Shown piece after piece: positions 1 to 12,309 of a stretch of DNA of 64,000 bases. The stretch lies in the NCBI GenBank assembly GCA_029204225.1, contig CM055113.1, forward strand, positions 34,066,329 to 34,130,328, written 5' to 3'. A program made the translations under genes and the position numbers. This DNA comes from Diphasiastrum complanatum. Its lineage: Eukaryota; Streptophyta; Lycopodiopsida; Lycopodiales; Lycopodiaceae. The notes beneath the pieces were generated by a model. The model worked only from the letters and a program-made list of their open reading frames with translations, did no database searches and was not told the DNA's origin. The stretch's first letter is position 1; each line of letters opens with the position of its first letter.

Positions 1-505
1 ACATCGACAACATATGCTTTATCAATAATCATACTATCAGACGTTTCCTAGACAAAACTCAACCAAGAACACCCGACAATCCTTTCTGGATCCATCCCTA
101 GGAATACCTCGAGATAGATGGAAACGAGACCACAAGTAATTCAATGAACTTTTTGAATATCAAAATTTCTTTCGACCCAATTACTGGGCACATGACCTTG
201 TCCAAATATGATAAAAGAAGAGACCTTCAACTTTCGCTTTTTGCAATACATACACCTGGTCTCAGATAGATATGTGTTTAATTCATACAAGGTCATTATT
301 TCGCAAATGATAGCAGCTGTGTATTGTTGCAATAAGCAAGAAACTTTTCTTAGAGATACAAACACTTGTTGACACCTTTCAGAGTAATGGCTTCTCGCGA
401 GATAAATTGTGTCTGATCATAAACAAATTGTTATATCATAAAGTTTTTCCTGGGCTACAATTTGATTTGTCTTAAAACATTGACACTATTTTGGCAGGCA
501 GTTAG
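1..505 (+). pseudogene. Decayed reverse transcriptase, C-terminal end (RT family copy A)
   Basis: Read in frame from position 3, the sequence opens with IDNICFINN, which resembles the palm (Y)IDD box of a reverse transcriptase. It continues FLDKTQ, NPFWIHP, EYLEID, FLNIKISFD and KYDKRRDL. After a frame change comes NSYKVIISQMIAAVYCC, and the reading ends with PGLQF and AGS-stop at 505. Several stops and frameshifts break it. The same ordered motifs occur at 62042-62504 (FLDKEQ, LWIYPLEYL, FLNI, KKFDKRWEL, NSYKVIVAQTIASMYCC, PGLKF, VGS-stop), so the homology is seen directly. From family knowledge, the FLD...YDKR...YGVYISQLIR order is typical of RTs in animal, algal and early-plant mobile elements that resemble Penelope-like or non-LTR elements. 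I cannot name the clade. The RT domain continues left of the window. Confidence 0.75.
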
Positions 506-540
506 CTTTCCCTTAGGGGGAGCTAGTTGCCCCCTAAGGG
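495..540 (+). other. Hairpin at the end of RT copy A
   Basis: Two pairings are possible. CCCTTAGGGGG (510-520) and CCCCCTAAGGG (530-540) are perfectly complementary around a 9-base loop. GGCAGTTAGCT (497-507) can also pair with AGCTAGTTGCC (521-531) if two G-U pairs are allowed. The ORF stop TAG (503-505) lies in the left arm. The equivalent place in RT copy B (62495-62532) also forms a hairpin from almost the same arm sequence. Confidence 0.75.
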
Positions 541-545
541 AGTCA

Positions 546-688
<143 letters not shown>

Positions 689-904
689 GAATGGTACTCG
701 ACGCTATTTTACGATACTTGGAATCATAAGCTTTGTTAGATATATGACTCCCCCTTTTTTGGTGGAAAATGTTTAAACCTCCATTTGCATTTGTTGCTAC
801 TTCAGCGGTCAAGATCGACTTTGCTTTATCCTACGACTACTATTGAAGGCTTCATCTACAAATGATATCACCTATAAGAAAGGTGGTTCAAATATAATAT
901 AATG

Positions 905-1687
<783 letters not shown>

Positions 1688-1689
1688 GA

Positions 1690-2425
1690 AATTTTGAGCT
1701 AGGGGGTTATTGAAACCATGGATCCATATCTATTTAAAAACTTGAATTTTGAATTGTAGTTGAATTTGGTACTTCAAAATTAAACTTAATAGGTAAGCCT
1801 TAGCCCAAGACATATTGTATTTATTCCATTGTGTTTGTCTTCTATGAATGTTTATCTCTCAAGATAATTAATTCTATGAGTTTATTATGCATTCATAACT
1901 TTGGCAAAGTGTTTCCCTCAAACATTTCTTTATGATTAAAGTAAATTTTCTTGGTTGCTTGCCTCTCTATCAACATTGCTAATTACTTGATATTTCTTCC
2001 CATTTCTAGTTAGCATGTTGTAGTGGTATCATAGTCAAATATAAGCAAATTTTGATAAGACACTCAAAATCTTGGCATGGAATTGACAAAGAAATTTCTT
2101 AAATATATTAAATCATTCAGATCGGTTTTGGCACTCTTTAATGAGCATTGAGATTGATTTGAAAAAAAGCCATAGTTGAGTGATCCTAGTCTTTAATAGA
2201 AATGCATTTGTTGTTCTTAGTCAATTGACATCATTTCTTCAAAATTTTAGTCTAATTCACTTCTAGACTTCAATTGCAAAGTTTTTACATTCTTTAGCCA
2301 AATGGTTTGGAAATGGTATTAATAAGACAATAAGACTCTCTCAGATAACATATTGAGCAATTATGGAAATTGTCACTCTTTGCTAAGAGGGTGGATGATA
2401 GAGGAGGACTACTAGATTCATCTAG
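1690..2425. other. AT-rich stretch, no gene seen
   Basis: No open frame, repeat or motif that I recognise in either strand. Confidence 0.5.
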
Positions 2426-2429
2426 AGAA

Positions 2430-2735
2430 TAAATGTAAGAATCACAATGGATGTTAAAGCCTCAAACCTTGGGTGAATAGATAAAGTAATGCAACTAGCA
2501 GAGACTTTTACACCAACTTTATACAAAGAGGCATAAAATCTTTGACACCTCAAAAGAAAGCTCTAGAAAACATCTATGGATTAAAAGTAAGGATCGTAGT
2601 GGATATTAAAGCCTCAAAACCTCTATTATTAGATAAAGTAATGCAACTAGCAAGGCCTTTTCAGACCAACTTTACATAGGAAGGAATAAAATCATTGACA
2701 CCTCAAAATAAAGTCCTAGAAAACTTAGAACCATT
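2430..2735 (+). repeat. Tandem duplication, about 152-bp unit x2
   Basis: The blocks around GCAACTAGCA (2491 and 2643) repeat at a 152-base spacing, with shared text such as TTAAAGCCTCAAA before and TGACACCTCAAAA after. The copies differ at many positions, so the duplication is old. Flanking sequence up to about 4140 is AT-rich. It holds a short imperfect 35-bp tandem near 3285-3360 and no supported gene. Confidence 0.75.
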
Positions 2736-2879
2736 TTTTTTTTTGGGAGCTGGAGGGGGGCTAGAAACTACTTTTATTACTATAGATTTTGGGACCACAA
2801 TTGCTTTGGTAAAGAATCCATATGTTAGATTTAATAAGGGACTTAAGTACTTTAAATATTTCAAAACTCATTATTGTTA

Positions 2880-4140
2880 ATATTGGGAACAACAGCTAGA
2901 CAACTTCATTCGATTTAATGAAGAAAAAAAAAAAAGAATCAGTATTTCCAATGTGGAAACAATGGTCAAGTTTTAGCTTTTAATGTTTCCATGGGTACAT
3001 TGGTCTTAGGCTGTATAAAAAAACCAATGGGAGAAAAATTTTCATTCTCTTAAGTGGTGGTGGGCAACTAGAATTTTATTAGTAGGAAGACCATGAAAAG
3101 AGTTCGATCAAGTTCAAAGGTGAGAACAATTTTTAAGGTCGAGATAGCTGGTGGTGAAAAACTTTTTAGTGAAGTACATTGTAAGGATGTTAGCATTCTA
3201 TTAATAATTCGATTTTATCAAATTCGATGTACTTTCATTACAACCTATAGATATGACAATAGGGTGTGATCGGATGAGAAATCATAAATAGTGAACATTA
3301 ATATTGAATAATATAATTTGAGAAATACTGAACATCAATATTGAATAATATAATTTTAAAGTTTGACAAACAAGATGAAAACAAGTTAAGTTAAATTGAA
3401 TGGATACAAATATGGAGCTTAGGGAGAATTGAAAAGATCAACAATGTAATTTTTATTCTATAGGTTGACCCTATCAAGCATAACAAAGTTTTCTTCCTAA
3501 CCTCCTAGTCTTATGTTGTCCCTGTCCCAAACTTTTATTTCTCTTAAGTTGAGACCTTTTACTACCATTTGGTGTCTCATTTTCTAATGTTCTTTTTTTC
3601 TTTACAAGGCATTCTTTACTCTTTTTCTTTTGATGTTGTAGGAAGCAATACAAGGGTGTCAACATCTCATTAGATGGGGGACCCATAGAATCCATCAAGT
3701 TAAGGTGCCATCGAAAAGAAAAGTTGAGATTATCTAGAGAGAAGTAAAGAGGCAAGCCTAACCTCGATATTTTATAGGGCAAACATCATTGCACTATCCC
3801 AAGCAACTAAAGTGATGCTCGATGAAAGTGGCACAATAATTTTTTGATGTGAGTGTAGAGCAACTAGAAGCGACCCCACACACAGTGGATGTAGCCAATT
3901 ATGACTTGGATTTAGTAAGAATGCTAGCATAGGGACCATCTCGACCAAACGCACAAATAACATCTATTGGGGTGATCACCATACAAAAGGAGTGCAAGGG
4001 TGGCACAAATGTTTAACAAAAGGCCTATTTTCACATTTTCCACCTTGCTAGTTGCCACAAGATGAAACTATGGAAGAAAGCATGGCCCAAGACACTCAAA
4101 AAGCTCCAAGGGAAGTATAGTAGGAGGTGACATAAGTTAT
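2880..4140. other. AT-rich stretch, no supported gene
   Basis: An open frame on the minus strand (3474-3782, 102 codons) has a basic, low-complexity C-terminus and no recognisable domain. I do not call it a gene. Confidence 0.45.
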
Positions 4141-4212
4141 CATTGAGAGGCCTCTAGGTTATGGATCTCCACTAGGAAAAGTGTTCCACACACCTGATGG
4201 CTTTGAACTGCT

Positions 4213-4331
<119 letters not shown>

Positions 4332-5459
4332 GAATGATACTCAATTACATTTTGTTCATTTATCTATGCTCTATTGGGTGGTATCCAAGTCATCTAAAAC
4401 ATGGAGTTTTGCACTCAAAAAAGTTGATTTAAATTTAAAAAACCCCAATAAACTTTACCTCTAGTTTCGATGGTCAAGATATTCCCTATTGCATCATACA
4501 GACGAAATCGGTTACCTCCTCCACAAGGCATGTGTTGGATGGGGTTGCCTAACCTCATCTCCTCTTCCTTCTCTTCTTCCACTCTTTCATGCTCTCCTTA
4601 TGCTTCTAAAGAAGGTTGATCAGTGGCGCCATCTGGTTTAAAGCATAATTATACACTCCGGTGAGTGATCCTTCACTACACATTTGCATGAACTTTGCTG
4701 TTTTGGCTTATAGATTGCAAAATTGCACCTCTATTCCTTTTGATTTGGAATACACTTCGATACAAGTATGTATATGGTGAACATTGTGATGTTTAGAAGT
4801 AATGGTAGCACACATATGATGCTATGCTGTTTAAACTAGTTTAAGAAGCAGTTTCGTTCCAAATCTAAGTACGTGCATATGTCATTGCTTTTGATTCTAT
4901 CATCTTTGGAAATTTATGGCAATGAATAGACTCGAACTTGCTGATATCCATTCTTCGAAGGAGACATCTTCTGCGACAACCATGACTTCCTCTCACGGTA
5001 GCTATTCGGATTAGTGTCGCAAAATGTTATTTAGGTGCTACTTTACAAGCACAAAAATGGTCGTATCTACATGAATGGTAGTATTTGTACGAATGGCTGT
5101 ATCTAAACAAATGGACATAGTAAGACGATGATAGAGAGTACCAAAATTTTCCTACCTTACCTACATCTGGAAATAATAAACCGCCAATTTAATTTCTGTT
5201 TTTTAATCATACCTCACTAAATAAGACAACATGTATGATTGTTCTTCAGTTTTGGCCCATTTAGATAGGTACAAGTATTGATAACATAGACGCTCTTAAT
5301 GCACATGGAGTTGTGCAAGAGATCACCACTCTTGCAGGGATTGGAACGACATGGATTTGCCCTAATCCTATTACAAGTGTTAGGGTAAAATGCTTGGCCA
5401 AGTATAAGCGCACACAGGTAATGCTTTACTTCTAAGACACAATTAGTATCTAAAATGTA

Positions 5460-6066
5460 TGAAACAAAGTGATAGCTAGTGGGCTCTTGGAAAGCATGGA
5501 TATGCTCAAGGGTTACGAAAATGTCGCATTACGTTTTATATGATAGCTTCAGGTATCAGTATGGCATGGATTTGCCCCCACACCTGAGTACTAATCCACT
5601 CTATCCCATGTTTGCGATTTGCAATCTATTTAGCACAGATAGTTTTTAAGTACATATGCTTTAATTTCATAGATGGATACGGACCATTACCATAAGATTG
5701 ATCAGAATGGCGGAATGCCCTAATATGGTAAACTAACGGTGTGACCTATCGCTATTAATCACTTTAAAGTAGAGAAGATTGGACTATATTATTTCATTAA
5801 ATACTGTAAGCTGTTGAGTTGCTAAACTTATTTTGTACATGGATAACAACTGACATTCAGCATTGACACTTGTCTACCTCACTATGCTAACTTGCGCGGT
5901 TTTGTGTGGTGGGATGGTGGCAGGTACAAACTGGATGTCTTGAAATAGGGTTTGCTTTATGGTGCTTTCTTGAGTACTGTAAGCTTTTCAGCTATGTTTT
6001 ATCTTGTTGATTTATGAATAAAGGTTTCAAAGGGTTTGGTCTTGCTTAAGCAAGAGGAACTATGTT
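5460..6066 (+). repeat. Dispersed repeat family 2, copy 2
   Basis: Second copy of the block at 905-1505, in the same orientation, with the same ordered landmarks. At the end the palindrome is CTTGCTTAAGCAAG (6041-6054), where copy 1 has CTTGACTTGTCAAG. Both arms have changed together, which keeps the pairing. No CT tract follows here; the sequence runs on into a broken ORF. The CATGGATTTGCCC motif also occurs alone at about 5349. Confidence 0.75.
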
Positions 6067-6179
6067 TCGTTAATCTCTTCCTATGCATCCTTGTGGTGTA
6101 AATCCGACTATCCTTTGGTCAAACCTTTATCTTACATTGATTCATAGGCTAACAAAGGCTTTTTTGTCATGGTTTTAGT

Positions 6180-7012
6180 CCTCAGGTTGGTCTCAAGAAG
6201 CTGTAGATCTTGGTTATGGGAATCTCCTTCCTCCTCCTAATCTATTCATTCAAATCTTTATATGCTGTATGAAAAAAACTGTGATTTTGCATAGTTTTAT
6301 TACTGGAATTGTCATGCTACCTTTAATGCCATTATATTTGAGGATAAAGTGCTTTGTTTTGGATATCTTACATTGGGTTAAAATTTATATGAAATATGGT
6401 AAGAGCCGAATTGATCCTTTGGGAACCGTAGATAACTTTGCTGCTGATTTAGCTAGTCTTGCTGAAAAATATGAGGACAATGAGAGATTTTATAATCTGC
6501 ATATCAGAAAAGTTTTTTCTTATTTAGAAAAAGAAAATGGTCTTTTGTCTGCCAAACTACCTTTTCCATTTCTGATACGCCGCCTTTCCCACACCCTCTT
6601 GTCTTTTTAGATGAGTTGGATGAAAATAGCACTTCACAACTTGAAGTCGTTTCGCAAGACATCTGTGATATTGGAGACCAATCTACCATTGAGTCCTGCC
6701 AAGCTAAAAATTGTCAAATCACCATGACTCCTAGCTGCACTATCAAATTGAAGTCTGCCCTCACTGCTTACAAACTCTGGAGTCTACCTACCTTCTGAGC
6801 AAACTTGGGCTCGGGTACGTGGACATTTTGACACTAGTTTTAGTAGAATGAACATGCACCAAGCCAGAATCTGGAACTGGAAAAGACCCTTCTTCAAATG
6901 CAGATGCGGTGACAAATGCAAAAACAATTCTTCCATTGTCTGGTTCGATCATGTCATTTGGTTCATGATGAACAGTCTGAGTAAATTCTTTCCTGGTGTA
7001 TGTTTTATCTAA
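6180..7012 (+). pseudogene. Broken unknown ORF downstream of repeat family 2
   Basis: I do not recognise this protein. Three overlapping frames read on from one another. The first runs about 6180-6600, with a hydrophobic start and then GTVDNFAADLASLAEKYEDN and YLEKENGL. After a shift near 6580 comes PPFPHPLVFLDELDEN up to about 6790. After a second shift, SGVYLPSEQTWARVRGHFD leads to a Cys-rich FKCRCGDKCKN and a stop at 7012. The continuity of sense across two single shifts suggests one old coding region of about 275 codons. It follows repeat family 2 directly, so it may be the first ORF of the same element. That link is inference. Confidence 0.5.
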
Positions 7013-7210
7013 ACAATCTGAGTTCGGTTGTTTCTGGACAAAATATGGACATTTCCTAATATAAGTTTCTAATCTTAAGTTTAGAACTTATTAAGTTTCT
7101 ACTCATGGTCTTATAACACACATGCCATGGTAGAAGTTTATTAACAAGTACTCACATGTGGACTTGCAATACACATGCCACGGTGTTTTTTTAAAATTTT
7201 TTTTTTAAGT

Positions 7211-7789
7211 CTACCTATTGGGCTCTCACTAGTGTATGCTTGATTATGTGATTGGTAGCTACATGTTGCTTGAGTGATTCCCCATTCCTCATTGAGATTG
7301 ATCCATAGCTTAAGGGCTAGATCCATTCGATCTAGGATTGGTTGTGTTGGTTTCATTAGAGGAAGTTTGAGTTCAAAAAGGGCCGCATATGAATTCGTGC
7401 CAAGATCTCTTTTGCATTTTGTCACTATTTTCAACCAATATTTTTGAAATGCTATAACTTTTTAGTAGTAGCTCAGAAGTATGACATGTAATATATCATT
7501 GGAAAGCGCTCGTTCCAACGCACCAATTTTTGTTGCATTTTGATATGGCAATCAAAAGTTATGCCAATTTTAGTGTAGACTCAAAATGTAAGAAGTAACG
7601 TTACATTAAAGCCACTATGTCAAGAAACTATTGGGCCACATGTACAAAAGAAGTGAATAAAAAATGAAAAAGGAATCTTGATAAAAGGCCCTTTTTGTGT
7701 TTAAACTTCCTCTAATGGTCCAACATCCGTACCCTTGTGGTTGCTTGGTTTGGCATGCTTAGAACAAAATCTTGGTTTAGGACTTTATA
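7211..7789 (+). mobile_element. Diverged gypsy LTR fragment (R-U5 part), interrupted
   Basis: The block from GGGCTCTCACTAGTGTATGC to about 7353, and again from about 7718 to GGACTTTATA, matches the right half of the LTRs at 17852-18346 and 22297-22805. It is more diverged than those two are from each other. The left half of the LTR is missing. The break at 7354-7717 is filled by a separate inverted-repeat element. Confidence 0.8.
7354..7717. mobile_element. MITE inserted in the LTR fragment
   Basis: A 364-base element with long terminal inverted repeats. The left end starts CATTAGAGGAAGTTT and the right end finishes AAACTTCCTCTAATG. Inside these, both arms contain AAAAAGGGCC or its complement. 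It lacks coding capacity and interrupts an LTR whose uninterrupted form is seen elsewhere in the window, which proves insertion. I could not fix the target duplication, so the superfamily is open. Confidence 0.75.
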
Positions 7790-7919
7790 TGAATGATCAC
7801 GAGACAACGGATGATGTGATCAGGGAACAATGGCCAAGGAGTTTTTCTGGATTATTGAGGAATCCAGAACTTTGAAGGAGGAACTAGCGTGACTGAATCC
7901 CACACAAGTATCTAAGGAA

Positions 7920-8230
7920 AAATTGATAAAAATAATTTGGGGACGAATGATGACCCAAAATATGTATCCATTGGGGCTGAACACGATCCAGATTTTATTA
8001 TGCACACAACGGAATTGTATAAGGCTATCTTCACATGGCCTTATGATGAACTACAGAGTGTTCCAAAAGAAATATACCAACACACAATTGATGTTACCAT
8101 TGATGCAAGGCCGGTTCAACCATAGAGGTATCGAATGAATCCAAAGCATGCGAATTGAGTGAGAGCTAATTGAAAGATTAGTCAAGGTGGGATTTATTTA
8201 TGCCATCAATGAGCATTAGATGATTTTTTT
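7920..8230 (+). pseudogene. Ty3/gypsy pol fragment just upstream of RT
   Basis: The frame 7937-8125 reads KAIFTWPYDELQSVPKEIYQ, then HTIDVTIDARPVQP, and after a stop RYRMNPKHAN. This matches the conserved linker between protease and RT in plant gypsy elements (F.W.Y.DL.GI....EH.I.L..GAKPVRQ..RRMNP). Reading stops soon after; no RT palm follows. It lies just right of the LTR fragment at 7211-7789 and may be a relic of the same element. Confidence 0.7.
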
Positions 8231-8432
8231 GTTAAATTCTTGATTCTTCTGAAGTGCAAATTTTCTTTTTTTCTATTTTTTCTACGATTTGAATGCCATG
8301 CGCACAACAAAGCTCCTCATGGTATATCAATCAACTTGGTTTACTAGTTGAGTTCTAATTAACCTTTCACTATCGAAACAAACTTCACTAACATGAATTT
8401 TTTTAAAGATACTGTTGAATTTTGAGAACAGA

Positions 8433-8535
8433 ACGGAGGTGAGTACATTTCCAACGAATTCAAAGCTTACTGTATTGATCGAGGTATTATGCACACGAAG
8501 ATTGCATCTTACACATCTCATCAGATAGATCTCGA
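8433..8535 (+). pseudogene. Copia integrase fragment
   Basis: In one frame the sequence reads NGGEYISNEFKAYCIDRGI and then HTKIASYTSHQ. This is the second-Asp region of a Ty1/copia integrase (SDNGGEY...F...C...GI....Y.P.QNG). It is only about 34 codons long and flanked by unrelated sequence. Confidence 0.8.
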
Positions 8536-8599
8536 TTCTACTAACAAAGTGCACAGTTTACTTGACAAAGCATGAGAAAGAAACGAACTTGAACTCGAA

Positions 8600-9310
8600 A
8601 CATTTTTATTCGTGATCAACCTCGAAGGATTCGTGAAATTTGTCTTGCAGTCAACTCAAAAGATTCGCGAAACAATTTTTTGTAGAAGCTCGTGGTTTTT
8701 TCTTGTTGTAGCTCAAAAGAATCTTGTCGCGAAATATTTGGTTTCTTGTTCAAACCTTAGATGTCGCGAAATTGTCGTGAACAATTCGCGAAATCTTCTT
8801 ATTTTTCTTCAAGCTCAAGAATTGTCATCTGTCGCGAACAATTCACGAAAGACGAAAATGTCGCGAAGAGAAGTGTTGTGAATAATTCGTGAAACACAAA
8901 GCTGTAAAGAAGAGATGGACTGTCGTGAATAATTCGCGAACAGAAATTATTCGACCCTGAAAATAGAGCGTCTATTTGAATATCAACCATCGTAAAGGTT
9001 CAGATTTATTGTTACAGAGTTAAAAGGCCAAAAGACTTGTAAATAAAAGGCCAAAAGACCTGTCCTAGTAGCAATATAAATACATGCGCACTACTCATTG
9101 TAAACAACTCTCAGAACTCTCAAACACTCAAACTGAAGAGATTCTCAAACTCACTCAATCAGAGACACAACAACGAGATAAGACAACAAGAGATGTATAT
9201 TGATGATTCAGATTCAGAATTATAGATTCATTTTTGATCAATAGTTTTTGTTTGTCTAAAATTGTCTTATGTTGTCTCTTAATTCCGCATATTATTTCTG
9301 CACGCATATA
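8600..9310 (+). promoter_or_regulatory. LTR-like promoter region with repeated TCGCGAA motifs
   Basis: Between about 8630 and 8945 the motif TTCGCGAA, TCGCGAA or a one-base variant (TTCGTGAA, TTCACGAA) occurs about ten times, often as an AATTCGCGAA half-palindrome. Downstream is a good TATA box, TATAAATA (9075-9082). A CA/CT-rich leader (ACTCTCAAACACTCAAACT type) follows. This order, repeated upstream elements, TATA and a pyrimidine/A-rich leader, fits the U3-R part of a plant LTR. No second LTR copy is visible, so the element type is inferred from the copia fragments on both sides. Confidence 0.5.
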
Positions 9311-9429
9311 CAATCACAACAAATATTGTTCTACTAGTACATAGATCAGATACAGAACCGATTGAAGACACTGGTATTAGTTTGATTTATTCAAACTTTC
9401 ATCGTTTTCTCTATGAAAAAATAATTACT

Positions 9430-9626
9430 ATTTTTCCTACATTACCGTCCTTCAATTTCCATTTTGAGTCGTCGTCTTCAGGTTTTACTTCTGTACTTGT
9501 AACAACATCCCATAATTCGCTGGCGATTAGCAAGGTCTTCATCTTAAATTTTCACAAATGATGATTGGATCCATTCAGCTTGTCTGTGATAAGACCAACT
9601 TTACTTTGAGAATTCATCTAGAACTT
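9430..9626 (-). pseudogene. Copia gag, N-terminal fragment
   Basis: On the minus strand the sequence reads MNSQSKVGLITDKLNGSNHH, then KFKMKTLLIASELWDVV and KPEDDDSKWKL. This is almost the same as the gag start at 43156 (plus) and related to that at 38334 (minus). LNG.NY..WK.KM is the standard start of plant copia gag (UBN2 type). A stop replaces the Trp before KFKMK. Three copies in the window define one copia subfamily. Confidence 0.85.
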
Positions 9627-9722
9627 AGTCTGTCGATTGCTGATAAGCAATAGCGCAATAGCAATCTCTAAAACAATTCTAAGAAGTGAGCTAGAATGCT
9701 CAGGAGTGTTCAAGCTCATAGG

Positions 9723-9846
<124 letters not shown>

Positions 9847-9899
9847 AACTATTCAAATGCTTGCTGATAACTTCTGATTTGATAATGAAAATGTATGAA

Positions 9900-9925
9900 T
9901 ATGAACAGCTATTTATACTGAGAAA
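9900..9925 (-). promoter_or_regulatory. TATA box of minus-strand copia leader
   Basis: The minus strand reads CAGTATAAATAGCTG, with TATAAATAG at 9917-9909. The (CT)n leader and the copia gag fragment follow on the minus strand, so this is probably the promoter of that relic's 5' LTR. Confidence 0.55.
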
Positions 9926-10087
9926 TTAGTTCGTCAATTGTGATCGCCAATTCATTGGTGATCCACTGGCATCCATTCAGTTCCTTGTCATTAATTGCTG
10001 ATAATCGGTGAAATTGGTCGTAAACAGTTTGTCTGCACAAATGAACCAAAACTATAGCTCTGCAGAAATGAACTAAGACAACCACAA

Positions 10088-10118
10088 GCGACACTGTCGC
10101 AAAAAGGCGACAGTGTCG
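10088..10118. other. Short perfect hairpin with GACACTGTC motif
   Basis: CGACACTGTCGC and GCGACAGTGTCG are exact complements around AAAAAG. Related GACACTGT, GCGACA and AATGCGAAAAA strings are scattered through 10080-10340. They resemble the upstream repeats of the LTR-like region at 8600-9000 and may be U3 repeats of the minus-strand copia LTR. Confidence 0.6.
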
Positions 10119-10499
10119 AGATTTTGCAAAAAATGCGAAAAATCCGAAGGTGCCCTTAAATCTCATTTAGGGTTGCCGCACACTTTGCCAGAGTCATTTC
10201 CTTAACATTTGAGGCTCTTTGGAAAAAAGCAAAAAATGTGACACTGTGATTTTACACGAGATTTCTGACAGGCAAAAAATGCGAAAAAGGCGACACAGCA
10301 TTTTTCAACGGGATTCTTGACAAGTGAAAAAGACGACAATGTTGTCAACTCTGTGTATTTCTGCAGACTGTGTAAAAACACTTGTAATTCTACAGACTGT
10401 GTAAAGACTCGAAAAAATCTGCAGAACTGGATAAACAATGGATAAAGATTTAAACCGATCAGTCGATTAGTAATATTATGCCTTAAAATATTTAAAAAA

Positions 10500-11380
10500 A
10501 AAGGCATAATCTACCTCCAAAAACTAGAACATACATCAACATGGGCTGTATTTAGAATGTTGTTGACAACTGGACGCACTGGCTTCAAAAGTTTAGATCT
10601 TCATGCTCCATTGCATATTGATGTATAATGTAAATGTTGTACATCTAACATGATAAGAATATTAAGAATGGTCTTTGAAACGTGCTCTTAGGTAGTACAA
10701 TGCTCACTTTGAGCATGATATATGGTGTTTTGATCAAGTTCCTATGAGATTCTATTTGGTATGGTTTTAGCTTGAATAGAAGCACTTTAAGGAAGCAAGC
10801 TATTGAATTTGCACTGGCATTAATATGCATTGACTTCTAACAATATTGATGTGTAAGTAATGTTTTTTTTGTTGTTTAGACCACTTTGACTTGGAAGTTG
10901 TTCATCGACACGTGTTTAAGATATGTATGTTATTGACATAAGGGCACACGGTCTTTTTTTATCATTAGGGATCATAGAGCATTTACATTTAATGGGACAA
11001 TTTTCTACTATAAAATTCGAAGACTTGTAGAAGTGGTCAAATCCAGTTTGTAGCATTTCTCTGTGTTGGGAATACCCAACATTGGCGCTTCATTCTGCAT
11101 TTTTACTAGGTTTTTACACAGGCGAAAAACCTGAGTAAAAAAATAGACAGAGAGAGATTGGCACGAGGTGAGGTGGTGGTTGAGGAGGACAAAAGAGTGA
11201 AACATACATTTCAAAAAGTGTTGATGATTAGCCATGCTTTTACACCATTAAAGAAGGGGATGCCAAAGAAATATTAAAATCTGCAAGAAAAGACCTTACA
11301 TGCTCTGTATAGCCGACATACCTTATAACTTTTGGATGAATTTTTTTTTCAATGATAAATCTCCATTCATTTATGGAAGG
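10500..11380. other. No gene seen
   Basis: AT-rich sequence without a convincing open frame or recognisable repeat. Confidence 0.45.
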
Positions 11381-11384
11381 CTTT

Positions 11385-11455
11385 TTGGAATACACAACTC
11401 CTATTTGGAGGGGAGTTGTATTCCACTATTTGGAGAGGAGTTGTATTCCACTCTA
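11385..11455. repeat. Small nested direct and inverted repeat
   Basis: TATTTGGAG(G/A)GGAGTTGTATTCC occurs twice in tandem. An inverted match, GGAATACACAACTCC, lies just to the left, so a hairpin or slipped structure can form. Confidence 0.65.
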
Positions 11456-11867
11456 GCTAGCAAACTGTAGTTGTTCAAAAAGTATGCTTGAGGTCTACAA
11501 TGTTGAACTAGAGAATGTTGTTTGGTAAGTTTTAAAATAACATATTCACTTTATTTTTTATTTGTTTATGTGTTCCTTTACATTCTTCTCAATTAATTTA
11601 TATAAAGTGAATAAATTTAATTTATTCTATTCATTTTTTTTCTAGTACAAACCTAAAGTTAGAAATGTTGGGAGAGTGAGGCATAGGTTATTATTCACTT
11701 CATGCCAAGTACTCAATGTTGTATTACAATACAGCTGGCAAAACAAGTTTTGGCAATCATTTTGAATATCAACTATTTCAAAAAAATTGAAGAATCCCAT
11801 GAGCGGTTTAATGGCTTGTCTGTATTAAAATCCACAAATATTAAAAAATCACTTGAGTGAAATTTTT

Positions 11868-12180
11868 TCACCCCCTACAAATTGAGCGAGGGGGGTCGCC
11901 CTCTGAGGCCATTCCACAGGGGAAGGGCCTTCGGTAGAGGGCGGTAGCCCAAGGTGCAAGGCCCTTCCCATGAAGGAACGGCCGAGGAGGTGGACCTTCC
12001 TTGACGTGAAAACTTTTTTACTTTTTTTTTTTCCTTTTTTTTGCCGTAATTTTTTTTTAACATGCACCTTCAGCGCAAAAGGTGCATGTAAAAAATTTAC
12101 GGCAAAAAAAGGAGGCACACAAATTTTGTTGTGGGAGGCACCTCCTTTTTCTTCATGAAAAAGGAAAAAATGACACTATG
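11868..12180. repeat. Hairpin repeat family 3, copy 1
   Basis: The core is a long inverted repeat. CCTTTTTTTTGCCGTAA, T-run and ACATGCACCTT form the left arm; AAGGTGCATGT, A-run, TTTACGGCAAAAAAAGG form the right. A GC-rich block with GCCCTCTGAG and GGTAGCCCAAGG precedes it, and a CCTCC...TTTTTCTTCAT block follows. A second copy lies at 12310-12680. Confidence 0.7.
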
Positions 12181-12309
12181 ATATAGTAATTTAACATTCT
12201 AATAATCATTCAATAGATGTGTAGTGAGCTATTTTGATTTTACTCCTTGGTTTTTGATAAAATTATTCATATCAAAATGTAATTTATTTATTTTTCTTGT
12301 ATGTCCTCA

